From positions 1 to 33,536 of the forward strand of contig NZ_JAATOX010000031.1 in the NCBI RefSeq assembly GCF_011806385.1: a stretch of 33,536 bases of DNA. The letters are read 5' to 3'. The stretch's first letter is position 1. Every line of letters begins with the position of its first letter. Positions 7,857 through 16,127 of the stretch are shown here, in pieces. The notes under the pieces are model-generated. The model searched no databases. It saw only the letters and a list, made by a program, of their open reading frames with translations, and was not told the origin of the DNA. Position numbers and translations under genes: made by a program. This DNA is from Phaeobacter sp. HF9A. GTDB lineage: Bacteria > Pseudomonadota > Alphaproteobacteria > Rhodobacterales > Rhodobacteraceae.

Positions 7857-9623
7857 CTAACCACCTGCGAAGTCCAACCCAATTCTAGTGACCGCGCCTC
7901 CAAGGCGCTGCACGAGATTTTGAGCGTACTCGTACCTAAGCTGATAACGGACCTCGCATTGATGGTTAGTCATTCCAAAAGCGTCGGCGTCATGGTTCAT
8001 TTCAGAGCGTGAAGCATTGAACTTGTAACCTTCATCAAAGACACCCCGATTGTCCGCATAGAACACCTCTGTCTCAGGCATCGCATCGGGGCTGGATACA
8101 ATCTCGAACACCGAAACGCCGTCCTCTGAGTTGAAGAACAGGTACCGGTTACTCTGAACATTATCAGGCAGTTTGTTTGACTTTCTCTCGTGAAGCTTTA
8201 GCGCTGTGAACCTAAGCCGGCTCCCATGTAAGCTGATATTCTTTTGGGAAATTTGCGCCGGGACTGTGTCACACAACGGCGAAACGCAAATCCAAGTATC
8301 TCCTGCGGCGTCAAAGATATGGCCTGTCTGAATATGCCACCCGCCAACGTCATCACTGCAAACCAGGGCGTTGTGAAAAAGTTGTGCCCTCTTCAGTTGT
8401 TCAGCCTTGCTCAGGTCAACCTGATAGTGATTTCTCACCACCGCGATGTTATCCGCCTCGTTTTCTTGCCTTTGAGACTCAACAAGCCTTTCAGCAAACA
8501 ATCGCACTCCTGGGAGCACTTCGGAGATCATCGACTCAATATGACGCCTTACCGTGCGATCAATTGTCGTCTTACGGTTTTCTTGGCTAGAAAGCAGCAG
8601 TTCTTTGAACCAAAGTGCGGACGAATGGTTGTCTGCAAGCGCCCGATCCTGCATTTCGACGCCCTGATTTTCGATATCTGCTGACATTTTAGCAAGCAGA
8701 AGTCGCGATGGCCTTGGTTTCCAATCAGCCAATGCGGCTCGTAGAGCGTCTAATAGCGGCTCTTTTGATTGCTTGGATGAAAATGTGATGAAACCTCTGT
8801 CTGAACGTATCCACTTCACGTTGCCAGAGTCACGAAAGCTCGACACACGACAGTTCTCCTGGCTCAATTGGTCAGCAACACTATCTTGGTAAGAAAGAAC
8901 TGCCGACATCGCCATCACGAGCCAATACTTCTTGTGCAGATCTATGTCTGCAAACAACTTGTTTAGCGAAGCAAACTCGGCCTGCCCGGACATAACCTTT
9001 CGGATGTTTTTACAGTCAGCGACGACCGAAGCATATTGTCGAAAACCAGCGGCCGCGCTGAGTTGATCAGAAAAATTATATGGAAGTTTCGTTTCCTCGT
9101 ATGCCTCTTCAAGCTTGGCTTCAGCTTCTTCAGACAGTGCAGGCAAGCGATCGCTTTCAAGAAGGCCGATCAAAAAGCTTTCAAACACTTCGTCGAGGTT
9201 CTTATTGGTGTTAACGATGATCAGATTGAAGTGGTCGCTAGCGAAGAGTTTACGTGCGATCCGAAGAGAGCGTGTGTGGTCTTCGGCATTATCTGGATCA
9301 AGCTGATAATCTAATACCAGGAGATCAGTTTGGTGAAGGTGTGCCGCCCCGTCGACTTCCTCATCGTCAGTAAGATTCTGAGCGTCATGTATGTCGAGGA
9401 TATACTTTTTTTCCTTAGACCGGAATTCGCTCACAACATCGATAACTTGTTGTGGGTCTCTGACCCATTCCTTTTGTTTCGGCTCTACAGCATCGGCGCT
9501 TTCGCTTTTTGCGTTGGCGCCTAGGACTTCTTCAATCGTTGGATAGTCGTCATCAACAATCACTACAGAGCGGATTGGATCAATAAATGCTTCTTCGATG
9601 AAACTCTGAAAATCTTCAGCCAT
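7857..9623 (-). CDS. Receiver-domain-like protein with unknown C-terminal region (cargo module A, third gene)
   Basis: The N-terminal ~150 residues resemble a two-component receiver. An acidic cluster follows a hydrophobic strand (VVIVDDD, residues 20-26), the candidate phospho-acceptor is Asp105 in LLVLDYQLD, and a strand ending in a hydroxyl residue follows (LIIVNTN). A long charged insert sits between strands 1 and 3. The remaining ~430 residues match no family I recognise, including no evident nuclease motif, and end with a basic/aromatic block (RYEYAQNLVQRLGG). ATG 9623 overlaps the stop of the upstream ATPase gene by eight bases; an in-frame ATG at 9641 is possible but lacks a ribosome site. 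Pairing with a histidine-kinase-like ATPase suggests a phosphorelay partner or effector. 588 aa from the chosen start. Confidence 0.75.
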   Translation of the reverse strand: MAEDFQSFIEEAFIDPIRSVVIVDDDYPTIEEVLGANAKSESADAVEPKQKEWVRDPQQVIDVVSEFRSKEKKYILDIHDAQNLTDDEEVDGAAHLHQTDLLVLDYQLDPDNAEDHTRSLRIARKLFASDHFNLIIVNTNKNLDEVFESFLIGLLESDRLPALSEEAEAKLEEAYEETKLPYNFSDQLSAAAGFRQYASVVADCKNIRKVMSGQAEFASLNKLFADIDLHKKYWLVMAMSAVLSYQDSVADQLSQENCRVSSFRDSGNVKWIRSDRGFITFSSKQSKEPLLDALRAALADWKPRPSRLLLAKMSADIENQGVEMQDRALADNHSSALWFKELLLSSQENRKTTIDRTVRRHIESMISEVLPGVRLFAERLVESQRQENEADNIAVVRNHYQVDLSKAEQLKRAQLFHNALVCSDDVGGWHIQTGHIFDAAGDTWICVSPLCDTVPAQISQKNISLHGSRLRFTALKLHERKSNKLPDNVQSNRYLFFNSEDGVSVFEIVSSPDAMPETEVFYADNRGVFDEGYKFNASRSEMNHDADAFGMTNHQCEVRYQLRYEYAQNLVQRLGGAVTRIGLDFAGG

Positions 9624-12603
9624 TCTCGAACTCGGCTCCATTCAAAACGATCAAAAAATTTGCACCAGAGAGCAGCTGACTTGCGGCGTCCCCGGAATAT
9701 GAAATGGAATGCCCACCAGAGATCAGATTTGCCTTCGCGAGGTAGAGACCCACGCCACGCCCGCCCTGAATCTTTCTTGTGAAGAACAGCTTAAAGAGGT
9801 TGTCGACGTCTTCAGGCGCAACACCCGGGCCACTATCTGCTACCACAACTTTCTCCGACGCTACGTCGAACAAAATCTCACGGTGCTCGTTGTTGCTTGT
9901 ACCGACCCAGTAGATGCTGTTGTTCACTAGGTTGATGAAAACTGGAAGCAGCCTGGAAGGTTGATCAAAAACCCTAAAATTTCGAAAAGCCTCGGTTGAC
10001 TTTAGCTCAATGCGGTTCTTTGTCAGGCTCGGCCCGAAAAAGTCTTGAATGTAGTCGCGTATTTCAACACCGGTGATCCACTTCTCCACCTTGAGCCCGG
10101 ACAGCCTAAGTGGCGACAGAAAGCGGAGTTGGTCGGTGAGGCCTTCGTATCCGAGCGTTATGTCTCGTACAGCTTTGGTTTCCGACAGTTCGTCCGGTAA
10201 GGCCCTAAGGCCCGCGGCAATTATGTCATCAAAGTCTTGAAGGTCGTGACCGGTGATTTCCACAGCTATCCCGAGTTGGGCTAGGCTATTCAGTCGATCA
10301 AGCTCGGCTCTTGCTTCAGCCAGTTCTTCCATCCCACGGGTAGCGAGATGTTCAAGATCGATGCTTTCCTTTAGCCCTTCTAGCGCACGCACGTATGGTT
10401 CAAATATATCCTCATTTTCCTCAGAAATGTTGCGATCCAGAGTTGTGAGTTTGGTAGATGCGGATTGAAAAGTCTCGCGTTCAGCTTTGAAGAGCTGAAG
10501 CACCGCCTCGGCCTCGTCTTTGAACAGTGCTTTTCGTTGGTCCGAGAGTTCTGAAATGCGTTTGAATTCATCAGTTTGAAGTGAACGCACGAGCTTCTGC
10601 CAGTGATTTACGCGAGCTGAAATTCGGTTGCGTGACTTTTCAAGCTGGCTCTCGAGGACTGACAGCGGGTCGGATGGGCGGAACTTCTCGACTGCCTCAT
10701 CGACAGCCTTGGAAACTGTAGTATAAAGCTGCCGTGCACGAGCAGCCTGAGATCTGTATGTCGCGTAGTTTTTCCTCTGTCGAGGCGACATGGAACGTGG
10801 CGCGCCAGGAATAGTTGCTGACGGTAGGTGATCTCGAAATGATGAAATCAGTTCCTGCTTCTCTGCGATTTCAGCATCGCTTGTGATGCTAAGATTTTGG
10901 GCGGCACCCTCTAGTTGCTCAACCAAGATTGGAAGGTTTGTAAGGCCTTCCTTCAAGTTTCGGGCAAACGTTCGTTTGTTCTTTGCTCTTAACTTTTCTT
11001 GGTTCTGAGCATCGCGCTCTTGCTTTTTCGTTTCCTTAACTTCCGGCAGAACCTCTTTCCTAACCGGCGCGTCGGTACCAAAGTACTTTCGAGCCGACTG
11101 CATAAGTAAGTTCACACCGATGTCGCGCAAAGCCTTTGCAGACCTGTTGTCAATGAACCCTTCGCGGCCAGCCTTGTCCTTTAAGTTTGGATTGCCTTCA
11201 CGGGTCGTTGCAATTCGGCCGAACATTTGGCGGTGGTTCCAAAATTCACGACCTGCGTTTCTCGAACGTCTTTCGTCCATTTCAAAGAAATCATTGTCGC
11301 TCCTGCCATATGGCAAGACACGCAATCCATCTCTAAATACCATGAAGCCACTATAGATGCCGGCCATTTCCTTGAACCTGTCGTGCTCGGCTTTCTCGTG
11401 CGTCGAATTCATGTAGTCGAATTCAATCGCTGAGATGTATATTTCGAAAGGGCCTAATCTAGTATCAGAGCGGGTAGGAACCTCGATGTTTGAAGCAGGC
11501 AGAATTTTCACTTCGTCTGGCAACCAGCTTCCAAATACCTTCACGCGACCGCGAAAAACGCCTTCCTCGTCAACTTCACCGTCTATACAGTGCTCCATTT
11601 TGGACACTTGGTGCCGTGATATACCGATGTCCCTTCCAATGATTTTTCTACTCTTGTCATCATTCCAGACTCGGACATGGTATCCAAAATTTTCAAAGAA
11701 ATCCGGTATATTTTCAGCGTTTGCGTCAATGTAAGGGTCTACAAAGCTAGCTAGTGTTTCGCGGAAGTTTTTTCGGGTTCTCTCTTCGGTTGGTTTTAGT
11801 TTTCCGTCCAACAGCTGAGCCCGCAGGTCGTAATTGATCCCTGATACAATCAAAGCTGTACCACTGTCCGAATCTTCTTGCGCAACAGTCCACCCAGATA
11901 GGTGATCCAAGGAGAAGTTGAGCTCACGTATACTATGAATAATCGCCTTCGAAGTCACGCCACCAACCCGTTCAGGCAGATTGTCAAAATCAACCCAAGC
12001 TCGAGCAATTCTATCTGCGTTGGCCCGTTGTTCGGCGCTCGCTTCGTCGGTGAGCGATGACTTCAGCGGTTCGATGTTCTGGACGAGTTCTTCAATCATG
12101 CTTGGCAAGCGTTCGAATGCTTGGCAAAGATCAGAAACTTCGACGGTCGGAAAGAAGATGTCAGCAAGATTCAGGTAGGGATTTTCGAACAACCGCCAAT
12201 CGATCAAGGACGTAACGAACTCCTCGTTTGATCGTTTGGAGATCAGGAGCAATGTCGGTCCAAGGTTCGCGCAAGAGAGCCGGCCAATGCCTTTCTGGCC
12301 TTGCTTCACTCGTTCCTGCAGCCCCTTTCGGTCTCTAATCGGGACTCGATCAGAGGTCGCTTTAGACTCCGTTCCAATAACCAGCCAACGATCTTGAAAC
12401 TCCTCCAAGTTCATCCCGTGGCCATTGTCGGACACAACAGCTACTGGCGATTTGCCATCGAAGATGTCCAGGGCAACATCTGTGGCATATGCATCAAAAG
12501 CATTTTTCCAGAGCTCTGAAATAGCCGTAGGGCAGTCCGCAACTTGCTCGCGACCTAAGTGATCGACCGTTCTTGCTCTAGTTTTAAAGCCTGAACGCCT
12601 CAT
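9616..12603 (-). CDS. Double-GHKL ATPase with histidine-kinase-like C-terminus (cargo module A, second gene)
   Basis: The 995-aa product has two separate ATP-binding modules of the GHKL fold. The N-terminal one (about 20-200) is MORC/MutL/Hsp90-like: ELWKNAFDAYA (30-40), DNGHGM (59-64) and GQKGIGRLS (102-110). A long helical, coiled-coil-prone middle (about 540-770) leads to LAQLGIAVEITGHDLQ, an H-box-like motif with His near 786. The C-terminal ATPase resembles sensor kinases: FINLVNNSIYWV (about 889-900), DSGPGV, LFKLFFTRK and GRGVGLYLAK. No membrane segment is seen, so it is probably cytosolic. Its start overlaps the methyltransferase stop (ATGA) and its stop overlaps the receiver gene. 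It may sense DNA state and pass phosphate to the receiver protein; that is inference. Confidence 0.85.
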   Translation of the reverse strand: MRRSGFKTRARTVDHLGREQVADCPTAISELWKNAFDAYATDVALDIFDGKSPVAVVSDNGHGMNLEEFQDRWLVIGTESKATSDRVPIRDRKGLQERVKQGQKGIGRLSCANLGPTLLLISKRSNEEFVTSLIDWRLFENPYLNLADIFFPTVEVSDLCQAFERLPSMIEELVQNIEPLKSSLTDEASAEQRANADRIARAWVDFDNLPERVGGVTSKAIIHSIRELNFSLDHLSGWTVAQEDSDSGTALIVSGINYDLRAQLLDGKLKPTEERTRKNFRETLASFVDPYIDANAENIPDFFENFGYHVRVWNDDKSRKIIGRDIGISRHQVSKMEHCIDGEVDEEGVFRGRVKVFGSWLPDEVKILPASNIEVPTRSDTRLGPFEIYISAIEFDYMNSTHEKAEHDRFKEMAGIYSGFMVFRDGLRVLPYGRSDNDFFEMDERRSRNAGREFWNHRQMFGRIATTREGNPNLKDKAGREGFIDNRSAKALRDIGVNLLMQSARKYFGTDAPVRKEVLPEVKETKKQERDAQNQEKLRAKNKRTFARNLKEGLTNLPILVEQLEGAAQNLSITSDAEIAEKQELISSFRDHLPSATIPGAPRSMSPRQRKNYATYRSQAARARQLYTTVSKAVDEAVEKFRPSDPLSVLESQLEKSRNRISARVNHWQKLVRSLQTDEFKRISELSDQRKALFKDEAEAVLQLFKAERETFQSASTKLTTLDRNISEENEDIFEPYVRALEGLKESIDLEHLATRGMEELAEARAELDRLNSLAQLGIAVEITGHDLQDFDDIIAAGLRALPDELSETKAVRDITLGYEGLTDQLRFLSPLRLSGLKVEKWITGVEIRDYIQDFFGPSLTKNRIELKSTEAFRNFRVFDQPSRLLPVFINLVNNSIYWVGTSNNEHREILFDVASEKVVVADSGPGVAPEDVDNLFKLFFTRKIQGGRGVGLYLAKANLISGGHSISYSGDAASQLLSGANFLIVLNGAEFENG

Positions 12604-13751
12604 AAGTTGGGTTCCTTGAGGAACGCCCCACTCACATCAACCTCTCCCAAGTTTAAATCCTCAAATAGTTGTTTTATAATGATTTCTGCCATTTTGACTG
12701 GAACTGCATTGCCAATCTGTTTCCCAGCAGCCGTTAAGCCGCCTTCAAAGACAAAACTGTCGGGGAAGGTTTGGATTCTAGCGGCCTGACGGACAGTGAT
12801 CCCATGATGCTCAGTCGGATGCACAAACCTACCCTTAGATGGGTTTATGCAAGCCGTTGTCATTGTCGGGGCTGGCAACCTTGAATCTATACGGCCATAC
12901 ACGTCTTTGTGGCCATCGTGGTCCTTGTGACAAGGGAGGGTTCGGCCCGAATCTCGTCTCGAGCCACCATTTAATGGGGTGTTCTTAAACGCTTTGATTA
13001 ATTCGTCATTATGCTTCATATGTAAATCATTAGGATCGCCGCAAGGCGCTGAAACAAAAGCACTTTCACAAGAAATCCATCTTTTCAAAGGGTCGCCATT
13101 TATTTCAGTGTGTGTTGGGGGTGGCGGCCAATCCAAATCGGCTACTAGATCTCCTTCTCGTACACCTAGTATAAAGACCCGCTTCCTTCGTTGCGGCACG
13201 CCAAAATCTCGGGCATCTAAAGTCACTGGATCAAGGATTGTGTAACCTTCGCGAGCTCCAAGTTCGTAAAATTTTTCCAAATATTCGCTATGCCTTGGCC
13301 AAAGTAAACCTGGCACATTTTCCATCAGAAAAGCTTTGGGGCGCAGCGATCTGACGAAGTCAAAGTATCTGTAAATTAAAGAATTACGGGGATCGCCGAC
13401 GCCCGCGTCCTTTATTCTATGAGTAGAGAAACCTTGGCAAGGTGGTCCACCCAAGAGTAAATCACATTCTGCACCATTGTTGAAATGTGCTTTTGCCAAC
13501 TTTTCTGGATCAAGCGTAAGAATGTCCTCTGTGTAGAGTGTAGTCTTCCCAGCTTCACAGAAGTTTTTTCGGTAGGTTCTTGCGGCAAATTTGTCGAACT
13601 CAACTGCAAAAGTAACCTGAGCACCCGCGTTGCGTGCCCCTAAAGAAAAGCCTCCTGCACCAGCGAACAAATCTACTACTTGTGGCACACAGCGTTGCAC
13701 TGTTGCAGCCACACTCAGCGCGGTATCTGGATTGGTATGCTCTAACCTCAT
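12600..13751 (-). CDS. C5-cytosine DNA methyltransferase (cargo module A, first gene)
   Basis: The enzyme would transfer a methyl group from S-adenosylmethionine to carbon 5 of cytosine in a specific DNA sequence. The conserved motifs appear in order: I (VVDLFAGAGGFS), IV with the catalytic Cys105 (GGPPCQGFS), VI (MENVPG), VIII (FGVPQRRKRVFILG), then a target-recognition region, and X (KQIGNAVPVKMA). The length, 383 aa from ATG 13751, is typical of Dcm/HhaI-type enzymes. An in-frame ATG at 13811 would add 20 residues but lacks a ribosome site. The stop overlaps the next gene as ATGA, so translation is coupled. No restriction endonuclease or Vsr gene is adjacent. The recognition sequence cannot be read from sequence. 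Confidence 0.93.
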   Translation of the reverse strand: MRLEHTNPDTALSVAATVQRCVPQVVDLFAGAGGFSLGARNAGAQVTFAVEFDKFAARTYRKNFCEAGKTTLYTEDILTLDPEKLAKAHFNNGAECDLLLGGPPCQGFSTHRIKDAGVGDPRNSLIYRYFDFVRSLRPKAFLMENVPGLLWPRHSEYLEKFYELGAREGYTILDPVTLDARDFGVPQRRKRVFILGVREGDLVADLDWPPPPTHTEINGDPLKRWISCESAFVSAPCGDPNDLHMKHNDELIKAFKNTPLNGGSRRDSGRTLPCHKDHDGHKDVYGRIDSRLPAPTMTTACINPSKGRFVHPTEHHGITVRQAARIQTFPDSFVFEGGLTAAGKQIGNAVPVKMAEIIIKQLFEDLNLGEVDVSGAFLKEPNL

Positions 13752-14237
13752 TATGATGGTCTTCTTTGTGTACACCACTAGCTGCAAGCTCACTCCAACG
13801 AGGAGGCGCATATTTTATATTTTCTGAACGATAACCCTCTCAGCTGACTTGAACAACCACATGATGAACAATCTTCCTTTGGTCGCAAACACATCGTCAG
13901 ATGAAGCAATGCTCAAACGCCCAATTGTAACGATTAGCTATCGTTGATTGGTCTGCTCAAGTGCAAATGGACTGCTACTGCATGTTGGCAGCGAGGGTCT
14001 TCTCTCGTCCGCTTGTTTGAAGGCTTCCGTACTAGGATTGCACAGATCGTGTCCGCTCCGGGACGCCTGCCGCCAGATACCAATGCGACGTACGCGAGGG
14101 CAGTCTCCAGCACGCGTAGTCCTTACTGGTTAGAGAATGCAAATCGGCGATAAAACCTGCCCGCCATAGCTGATAGGCTGGCCATGAACAGCGTTGATGC
14201 AGAGAGGTTTCGGTCTTCGCTTTTTGCCACAGTCTGA
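13752..14237. other. Gene-free region upstream of the methyltransferase
   Basis: No supported gene is seen in these ~490 bases between the methyltransferase start and the excisionase-like gene. The part near the methyltransferase is AT-rich and should hold the operon promoter; a TATAAA-like element reads leftward around 13815-13821, with no clear -35. An imperfectly spaced palindrome, AACGAT-5-ATCGTT (13929-13945), with a further AACGAT at 13827-13832, may bind a regulator. The rest (about 13950-14237) shows nothing I recognise. Confidence 0.45.
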
Positions 14238-14474
14238 TTAGCTAAGCTGCACCCGACGGGTCTTGCCGCTTCCGCTGGCTTTCAGTTCTCCGCTATTGAT
14301 CTTGCGCCTAATGGTCGACGGGTCGCATTTCAAGATGCGCGCAGCCTCTGGGATGGAAAGCCAGTCCTCACGACGCGACAGCTCTGCCGATGCAAGCAGC
14401 TTTTCGATCTTGGCGAGACGATCAATGAGGTCGCTGAGCGCGCCAGCATCAACCGCGATGAGTTGTTGGGTCAT
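14238..14474 (-). CDS. Helix-turn-helix protein of the excisionase/MerR-like family
   Basis: This 78-aa protein has an N-terminal helix (LSDLIDRLAKIEKLLA) followed by a winged helix-turn-helix of the HTH_17/excisionase type: WLSIPEAARILKCDPSTIRRKINSGEL, with a wing ending in GKTRRVQL. Such proteins bind bent att DNA to direct excision, or act as small regulators. ATG 14474 has AAGGAT at good spacing. It lies at the end of the leftward transcript expected from the repressor-controlled promoter at 15366-15395, the usual place for xis, although here the cargo operon separates it from int. Excisionase versus regulator is not settled by sequence. Confidence 0.7.
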   Translation of the reverse strand: MTQQLIAVDAGALSDLIDRLAKIEKLLASAELSRREDWLSIPEAARILKCDPSTIRRKINSGELKASGSGKTRRVQLS

Positions 14475-14533
14475 ATGCTATCCTTCATTGCTGCGGGAGC
14501 AATCATTTCATTTGGTGTGTATGTGAGTGGTGG

Positions 14534-15040
14534 TCAGCGCGTTGTTGGCGCCAAGGATTGGCCGTTGTATGGGCAATCCGGGCGGCCATCGCTGGCGCGG
14601 CGGGGTGCGCGCGCAGAGGCGGTTTTGATCCAGAGGCTCAGCGCGCTTTGGCGGGATGTGCCAGTGCATTGGATGCCCATCAGGTCCACAAGCCAGAGCG
14701 CCTCGTCATAGATCCACGCATCTGACATGGGCGCAGTGATGCATCCGCCGAGATCCGCGAATTGCTCGGACCTCTGATGCATCGGTGTCGCCCGGAGTGT
14801 TTCCGTCGCGGCATAGAGCGCTAGGGTGTTGATTGAGGTGGATGATGCGCGGGCGGTGGGCAACTTGGAGGATTGAGCCGCCCGCGCCTGATCCGCACCA
14901 GACGTGTGGTGCGAAACCTCGGTGTTGGGTACGCCGCGCAATCCTCCAACGCGGCGCAGGTGTTCAGTGACCTTAGACGGGCGGAGCCCGTGGGGGTCGT
15001 CCACCATGGGTTCGGAACCTTGAGAGATAGGGTTTGTCAT
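14534..15040 (-). CDS. Hypothetical protein in the leftward early operon
   Basis: A 168-aa protein without a recognised domain. It is rich in Ser, Thr, Ala and Arg, and a more structured segment, WIYDEALWLVDLMGIQCTG, lies near residues 108-126. It follows the upstream leftward gene by 17 bases and precedes the excisionase-like gene by 59, so it probably belongs to the repressor-controlled leftward transcript. Its ribosome site is weak (AGGCGAGG, slightly distant). An overlapping frame on the + strand is open but opposite to the operon and less protein-like. The function is unknown. Confidence 0.5.
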   Translation of the reverse strand: MTNPISQGSEPMVDDPHGLRPSKVTEHLRRVGGLRGVPNTEVSHHTSGADQARAAQSSKLPTARASSTSINTLALYAATETLRATPMHQRSEQFADLGGCITAPMSDAWIYDEALWLVDLMGIQCTGTSRQSALSLWIKTASARAPRRASDGRPDCPYNGQSLAPTTR

Positions 15041-15057
15041 TGCGGGTGCGCCTCGCC

Positions 15058-15339
15058 TTACGCCGCATGGGGGCCATGCGGAGTAATCTGGCGATCTGCC
15101 ATGACGCGACGAACCTTCTGGCCGACGCGATCGAGGACCTGCTCGGTCGGTTCCGGCGTCGGCGCCGGGCGCTCGACCAGATGCGCAGCGCGCAGGCGCA
15201 CTGGGTCAAAACCCTGGCCGCGCGCGGCCTTCAGTGTTGCCCATGCAGTTGTGAAGAGGTGCGGGCTGTCGAGGTGTTCCTCGGGTGAGCCTGCGATCTG
15301 CTGCGCGTCCCGCAGCACGGTTTCCAGTCTGTCTTGCAT
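15058..15339 (-). CDS. Hypothetical protein, first gene of the leftward early operon
   Basis: A 93-aa protein beginning MQDRLETVLRDAQQIAG, helical at the N-terminus, with a proline-rich stretch (ERPAPTPEPTEQ) and a basic helix at the end (VGQKVRRVMADR). No family is recognised. The call rests on a strong ribosome site, GGAGGA six bases before the ATG, and on its position directly downstream of a promoter with two repressor operators. By analogy with lambda it is the first gene expressed from PL, but nothing in it identifies an antiterminator. Confidence 0.6.
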   Translation of the reverse strand: MQDRLETVLRDAQQIAGSPEEHLDSPHLFTTAWATLKAARGQGFDPVRLRAAHLVERPAPTPEPTEQVLDRVGQKVRRVMADRQITPHGPHAA

Positions 15340-15365
15340 TCAATCCTCCATCGGTTGATGGGAGA

Positions 15366-15418
15366 TTGATAAATGGGGACAATATTCCCTGTCAACGAGA
15401 AATGGGGATATTTGTCCC
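15366..15418 (-). promoter_or_regulatory. Leftward early promoter (PL-like) with two repressor operators
   Basis: Reading leftward, a perfect TTGACA -35 (15395-15390) is followed after 18 bases by TATCAA (15371-15366). The 15-bp operator GGGGACAATATTCCC (15375-15389) fills the spacer, and a second, GGGGATATTTGTCCC (15404-15418), lies just upstream of the -35. Both match three sites on the other side of the repressor gene. Repressor binding would block the polymerase directly. The motif and geometry are seen; the binding is inferred. Confidence 0.75.
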
Positions 15419-15495
15419 GAAAATGTGCGCGCGACACCCCATCCCCTTTGCTCAAAGGGAGATTCGGGAAGCGTAGAATTTCTATGAGAGTTAGC

Positions 15496-16125
15496 TTAGA
15501 GCCTTCTGGCGAGGTCTGACGGCCAGTGTAGGCGAACGCGTGCAGCCCACTTGAGCCGAGTATTCCAGATATTGTTCGCGCCCGGATTCAAGCTGATCAG
15601 ATGGAAAAGGCCGGGTTCATCTCCCGCTTTCACCTGCTTCACCCACCCCATGCCTTCTTCATCTTCACACACACATCGATGCCCGATGACATCACTAGGC
15701 ACACTGTCATGACCATTTCGCGAATAAAATAGAAGGTCACCTGCCGAATACACAGGCTCCATGCTATCACCTTCAACCTCAACAGCGACTACGCCACTGG
15801 GAGAGAGTCCTGGTGGGCAAATTACCTGCGGCCCGTCGCCCTTTGCATATGCGTCAAATACAGGGACGGAAGCACCGGCACCTACCTTGCCTGCGATGGC
15901 GATGGTGGGCGTTCCTTCGAATTCACCAGCCATAAAGCTCTCAAGTGAGATGCCAAGAGCGGCGGCTATGCGAAGTGCATCTTCAGCATTGGTGCTCTGG
16001 GTTTTGCCCTGGTTGATTTTCTTGAGCTGCTCATACGAAACCCCAGCCTTTTCGGCCAGTTTTCGCATCGATAGCCCAGATGCTGACATGGCCCCATTGA
16101 GCGCTTCTCGGAATGATAAAGGCAT
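15496..16125 (-). CDS. Phage repressor, XRE helix-turn-helix plus S24 peptidase domain (CI-like)
   Basis: The N-terminus is an XRE-type helix-turn-helix (SGLSMRKLAEKAGVSYEQLK, about residues 16-35). The C-terminal half is a LexA/CI S24 domain with the catalytic Ser121 in VEGDSMEP and the likely Lys163 in GWVKQVK. Candidate self-cleavage Ala-Gly bonds lie at IAGKVGAGA (about 77-85). It should hold lysogeny and respond to the SOS signal through RecA-assisted self-cleavage. ATG 16125 is chosen because conserved sequence begins there; no ribosome site precedes it, consistent with a leaderless transcript. The frame stays open upstream to 16212, but that extension would overlap the operators and cro. 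209 aa. Confidence 0.9.
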   Translation of the reverse strand: MPLSFREALNGAMSASGLSMRKLAEKAGVSYEQLKKINQGKTQSTNAEDALRIAAALGISLESFMAGEFEGTPTIAIAGKVGAGASVPVFDAYAKGDGPQVICPPGLSPSGVVAVEVEGDSMEPVYSAGDLLFYSRNGHDSVPSDVIGHRCVCEDEEGMGWVKQVKAGDEPGLFHLISLNPGANNIWNTRLKWAARVRLHWPSDLARRL

Positions 16126-16127
16126 GT

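Noticed and set aside
7857..13751. Assignment of module A to Detocs or to a classical type II restriction-modification system
   Set aside because: Detocs has no DNA methyltransferase and its kinase lacks an N-terminal MORC-like ATPase; a type II system would need an endonuclease or Vsr gene, and none is recognisable.
13944..14153. Short + strand frames upstream of the excisionase-like gene
   Set aside because: Weak start codons, no ribosome site and no recognisable protein; treated as gene-free.
14873..15358. + strand frames opposite the leftward early genes
   Set aside because: The - strand genes have an excellent ribosome site (15339 start) and lie downstream of a repressor-controlled leftward promoter.
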